The translations under genes and the position numbers were made by a program. The notes under the pieces were generated by a model. It was not told where the DNA came from. It ran no database searches and worked only from the letters and a program-made list of their open reading frames with translations. Shown here piece after piece: positions 61,830 through 64,000 of a stretch of 64,000 nucleotides of DNA (position 1 is its first letter; every line of letters begins with the position of its first letter). This DNA is from Kushneria konosiri. GTDB taxonomy: Bacteria; Pseudomonadota; Gammaproteobacteria; Pseudomonadales; Halomonadaceae. Location: the NCBI RefSeq assembly GCF_002155145.1, contig NZ_CP021323.1, positions 744,001 through 808,000 of the forward strand. The letters run 5' to 3'.

Positions 61830-62657
61830 ATGGCAAGTCAATTGACCTTCATCGGCGCCGGCAACATGGCCAGCGCTATCTTCGGTGGCCTGATCGATAA
61901 TGGCTATCCGGCCGAGGCCATTACGGCTACCTCGCCGGATGACGACATGCTCAAGCAACACCGTGCGCGCTACGGCATTCAAACCACCGGCGACAATATC
62001 GCCGGGGTCAGCGAAGCCGACGTCGTCATTCTGGCCGTCAAGCCACAGATCATGCGTGAGGTGTGTGAGCCGCTTCAGGAGGCCCTGCAGATCAGTCGTC
62101 CCCTGATCATTTCCATTGCTGCCGGTCTAACCATCGAGACGCTTGGTCAATGGCTTGGCGACGACAGCCTGCCCATTGTGCGCTGCATGCCCAATACGCC
62201 AGCGCTGGTCGGTGAAGGCGCTACCGGCCTTTATGCACCGCCGGGGCTTGGCGAAGCGCATCGCGCGCTGGCCGGTGAATTGCTGTCAGCCGTTGGCATT
62301 GTCGAATGGGTCGAAGAAGAAACCCTGCTCAGTGCCGTGACCGCCATCGCCGGCAGCGCGCCTGCCTACTTCTTCTATATGCTGGAAGCGATGGAAAACG
62401 CCGGCGTAGCACGAGGACTGTCTCGCGAGACCGCGCGGCGGCTGGCGATTCAAACGGCTCTGGGCGCGGCCCATATGGCAAAAGAAAGTGAACATGATCC
62501 TAAAACGCTCAAGCAACAGGTCATGTCGCCGAAAGGTACTACGGAGCGTGCCATTTCAAGCTTTGAGCAGGCCGGCTTCGAGAAAATGGTGGATGATGCC
62601 ACACTGGCCTGTTTCGAGCGCGCCGAGTCGCTGGCACGTGAACTTCAGGATCAGTAA
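61830..62657 (+). CDS. proC: Pyrroline-5-carboxylate reductase
   Basis: A 275-residue enzyme for the last step of proline synthesis, reducing pyrroline-5-carboxylate with NAD(P)H. N-terminal nucleotide motif GAGNMASAI (about 9-17) and the C-terminal PGGTT-type region (here MSPKGTTERAISSFEQ, with the usual first Gly replaced by Lys after Pro) are visible. In operon-like order after yggS. Confidence 0.95.
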   Translation: MASQLTFIGAGNMASAIFGGLIDNGYPAEAITATSPDDDMLKQHRARYGIQTTGDNIAGVSEADVVILAVKPQIMREVCEPLQEALQISRPLIISIAAGLTIETLGQWLGDDSLPIVRCMPNTPALVGEGATGLYAPPGLGEAHRALAGELLSAVGIVEWVEEETLLSAVTAIAGSAPAYFFYMLEAMENAGVARGLSRETARRLAIQTALGAAHMAKESEHDPKTLKQQVMSPKGTTERAISSFEQAGFEKMVDDATLACFERAESLARELQDQ

Positions 62658-62702
62658 ATTCACTGCACCTGTCATCTTGTGACGACATAACGGAGAGTCT
62701 TC

Positions 62703-63284
62703 ATGGGGAGCGCACTGGGCGATACCGGCATCATGCTGGTCAACACCCTGATCAACCTTTACCTGTTCGTGCTGATGCTGCGCTTTTTGCTGCACGCCTC
62801 ACGTGCCGACTACTACAACCCCATCAGTCAGGCGATCGTCAAGGTGACCTCGCCTGTAGTGGGGCCGGTGCAGCGCCTCCTGCGGCCTGCCGGCCCCATT
62901 GATATCGCAACGCTCGTGGTTGCGCTGGTATTCAAGATGGCGGGTATCGCCCTGATCTGCATGGCGATTTTTGGCTTTCCGCCCATCAGCCTTCTGGCGA
63001 TAGCGGCGCTGGCCGGCGTGGTCAATGCCATTTTGAAGATCTATTTCTTTGCGATGATCATCATGATCATCCTGAGCTGGGTCGCTCCACAGTCCGGCCA
63101 CCCCGGCGCCCTGCTGGTGTTTCAGATTACCGAGCCGGTCATGGCACCGGTACGACGCGTCATCCCCGCCATCGGCATGATCGATCTTTCTCCCATCGTG
63201 GTCTTTTTGCTGATCAACGTGCTCGACAGTTTTCTGGTCGGTGCGCTCAGCCGCGCTGCCGGACCACTGGCACCGCTGATTTAA
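62703..63284 (+). CDS. yggT: YggT family membrane protein
   Basis: A 193-residue inner-membrane protein with two copies of the YGGT domain, each with paired hydrophobic helices (about 10-35, 60-90; 105-130, 155-180). The first copy has NPISQAIVKVTSPVVGPVQRLL and the second VFQITEPVMAPVRRVIP. Molecular function is not established. It lies between proC and metX, as in many gammaproteobacteria. Confidence 0.92.
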   Translation: MGSALGDTGIMLVNTLINLYLFVLMLRFLLHASRADYYNPISQAIVKVTSPVVGPVQRLLRPAGPIDIATLVVALVFKMAGIALICMAIFGFPPISLLAIAALAGVVNAILKIYFFAMIIMIILSWVAPQSGHPGALLVFQITEPVMAPVRRVIPAIGMIDLSPIVVFLLINVLDSFLVGALSRAAGPLAPLI

Positions 63285-63293
63285 GATCTGAAA

Positions 63294-63319
63294 GGCTGCC
63301 GTGCTCTCGCACGGCAGCC
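63294..63319. other. GC-rich stem-loop between yggT and metX
   Basis: Ten-base arms GGCTGCCGTG and CACGGCAGCC around CTCTCG, ten bases past the yggT stop. No T-run follows, so it may attenuate or end yggT weakly, or protect the message. Confidence 0.45.
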
Positions 63320-63423
63320 TCCCGCCAGCGCCTCACCCCGATTCCTGCAACGATATGCTACAGTGCCACTCCGACGGTGGGTCACGATCTCGACCTGCCC
63401 AGCCTGACCGGATTTGAGTGCTG

Positions 63424-64000
63424 ATGCCCGAGACACTGTCTTCTACCTCGGTGGGCCTGGTAACGCCGCAGGTCGCCCGCTTCGATACGCCCCTGATGCT
63501 CGCCTGCGGCCGTGAACTCCCCGCCTTTGAGCTGGTATATGAAACCTATGGCACGCTCAACGAAACGGCCAGCAATGCGGTTTTGATCTGCCATGCCCTG
63601 TCGGGGCATCACCACGCCGCCGGCTATCATCACATCGATGACCGAAAACCCGGCTGGTGGGACGCTCACATTGGCCCCGGCAAGAGCATCGACACCCGAC
63701 GTTTTTTCGTGATTTCGGTCAACAATCTTGGCGGCTGTCACGGCAGCACCGGCCCTTCCAGTGAAAACCCGGCCACCGGCCGTATCTGGGGGCCGGACTT
63801 CCCGCTCATGACCGTAACGGACTGGGTTCATAGCCAGGCAATGCTGGCCGACCGGCTGGGCATCCAGCGGTTTGCGGCCGTGGTTGGCGGGAGTCTGGGT
63901 GGCATGCAGGTGCTGCAGTGGGCGATGACCCTGCCCGAGCGCGTGGCCAATGCCACCGTCATTGCGGCCACCCCGCGCCTGTCGGCACAAAACATTGCCT
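63424..64000 (+). CDS. metX: Homoserine O-acyltransferase (MetX family), 5' part
   Basis: The first 192 codons of an alpha/beta hydrolase-fold enzyme that activates homoserine for methionine synthesis; the gene runs off the window edge. It starts [16 protein letters not shown]. Visible are the oxyanion-side stretch [15 protein letters not shown], the [13 protein letters not shown] block, and the nucleophile elbow [10 protein letters not shown] with Ser157. Many gammaproteobacterial MetX proteins use succinyl- rather than acetyl-CoA; the fragment does not let me decide. MetW would be expected next. Confidence 0.93.
   Translation, partial: MPETLSSTSVGLVTPQVARFDTPLMLACGRELPAFELVYETYGTLNETASNAVLICHALSGHHHAAGYHHIDDRKPGWWDAHIGPGKSIDTRRFFVISVNNLGGCHGSTGPSSENPATGRIWGPDFPLMTVTDWVHSQAMLADRLGIQRFAAVVGGSLGGMQVLQWAMTLPERVANATVIAATPRLSAQNIA

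Noticed and set aside
63285-63423. A SAM-sensing riboswitch before metX
   Set aside because: Only one simple GC-rich stem is visible in 139 bases and none of the conserved cores I know.

Overview
The window is bacterial chromosome from a gammaproteobacterium, most likely a member of the Halomonadaceae (Halomonas/Kushneria type). I infer this from gene content, gene order and protein character (moderately GC-rich DNA; tRNA-Tyr/Gly/Thr/Trp-secE-nusG order; yggS-proC-yggT-metX; bo3 and CIO-type quinol oxidases), not from a database search. No prophage, insertion sequence, CRISPR array or plasmid gene is visible.

Layout. 0.1-4.2 kb is a mixed region: plsC-like acyltransferase, a degenerate RmlD-like protein, a poxvirus-type topoisomerase IB, and an AT-rich GT4 glycosyltransferase that looks horizontally acquired. 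4.2-8.0 kb holds the divergent ssb/uvrA pair with an SOS-like site in the shared intergenic region, followed by a c-di-GMP phosphodiesterase (EAL). From 8.9 to 39.8 kb almost everything is on the minus strand and devoted to gene expression. In transcription order it runs: consensus promoter, tRNA-Tyr/Gly/Thr/Trp, secE-nusG, rplKAJL-rpoBC, the str operon (rpsL-rpsG-fusA-tuf), S10 operon, spc operon with secY, and alpha operon (rpsM-rpsK-rpsD-rpoA-rplQ). 39.8-41.7 kb has coaX-birA. 41.8-49.1 kb has two quinol oxidases in tandem, cydAB (CIO-like) and cyoABCDE. A YajR-like MFS transporter follows, then a stretch of repeats and remnants, then a complete rrn operon on the minus strand (16S, tRNA-Ile, tRNA-Ala, 23S, 5S; 51.6-57.2 kb). 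The right end has tyrS, anmK, pilT, yggS, proC, yggT and the 5' part of metX, which runs off the edge.

Most notable observation. Three genes (rplB, cyoB and the YajR-like transporter) each carry a single -1 frame break, and in all three the break sits at a run of exactly five G/C where six restores a full-length, family-matching protein. Because rplB is essential, the simplest reading is systematic under-calling of homopolymers in the sequence; real mutation or phase variation is possible only for the other two.

Other points: tufB is missing from its usual place between tRNA-Thr and tRNA-Trp; rpmJ is missing from the secY-rpsM interval; a strong terminator-like hairpin lies between rplL and rpoB; a (GAACAG)7 tandem repeat and a truncated reading frame lie beside the rrn operon. 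I did not find a clearly new biological system here; most of the window is conserved housekeeping DNA.
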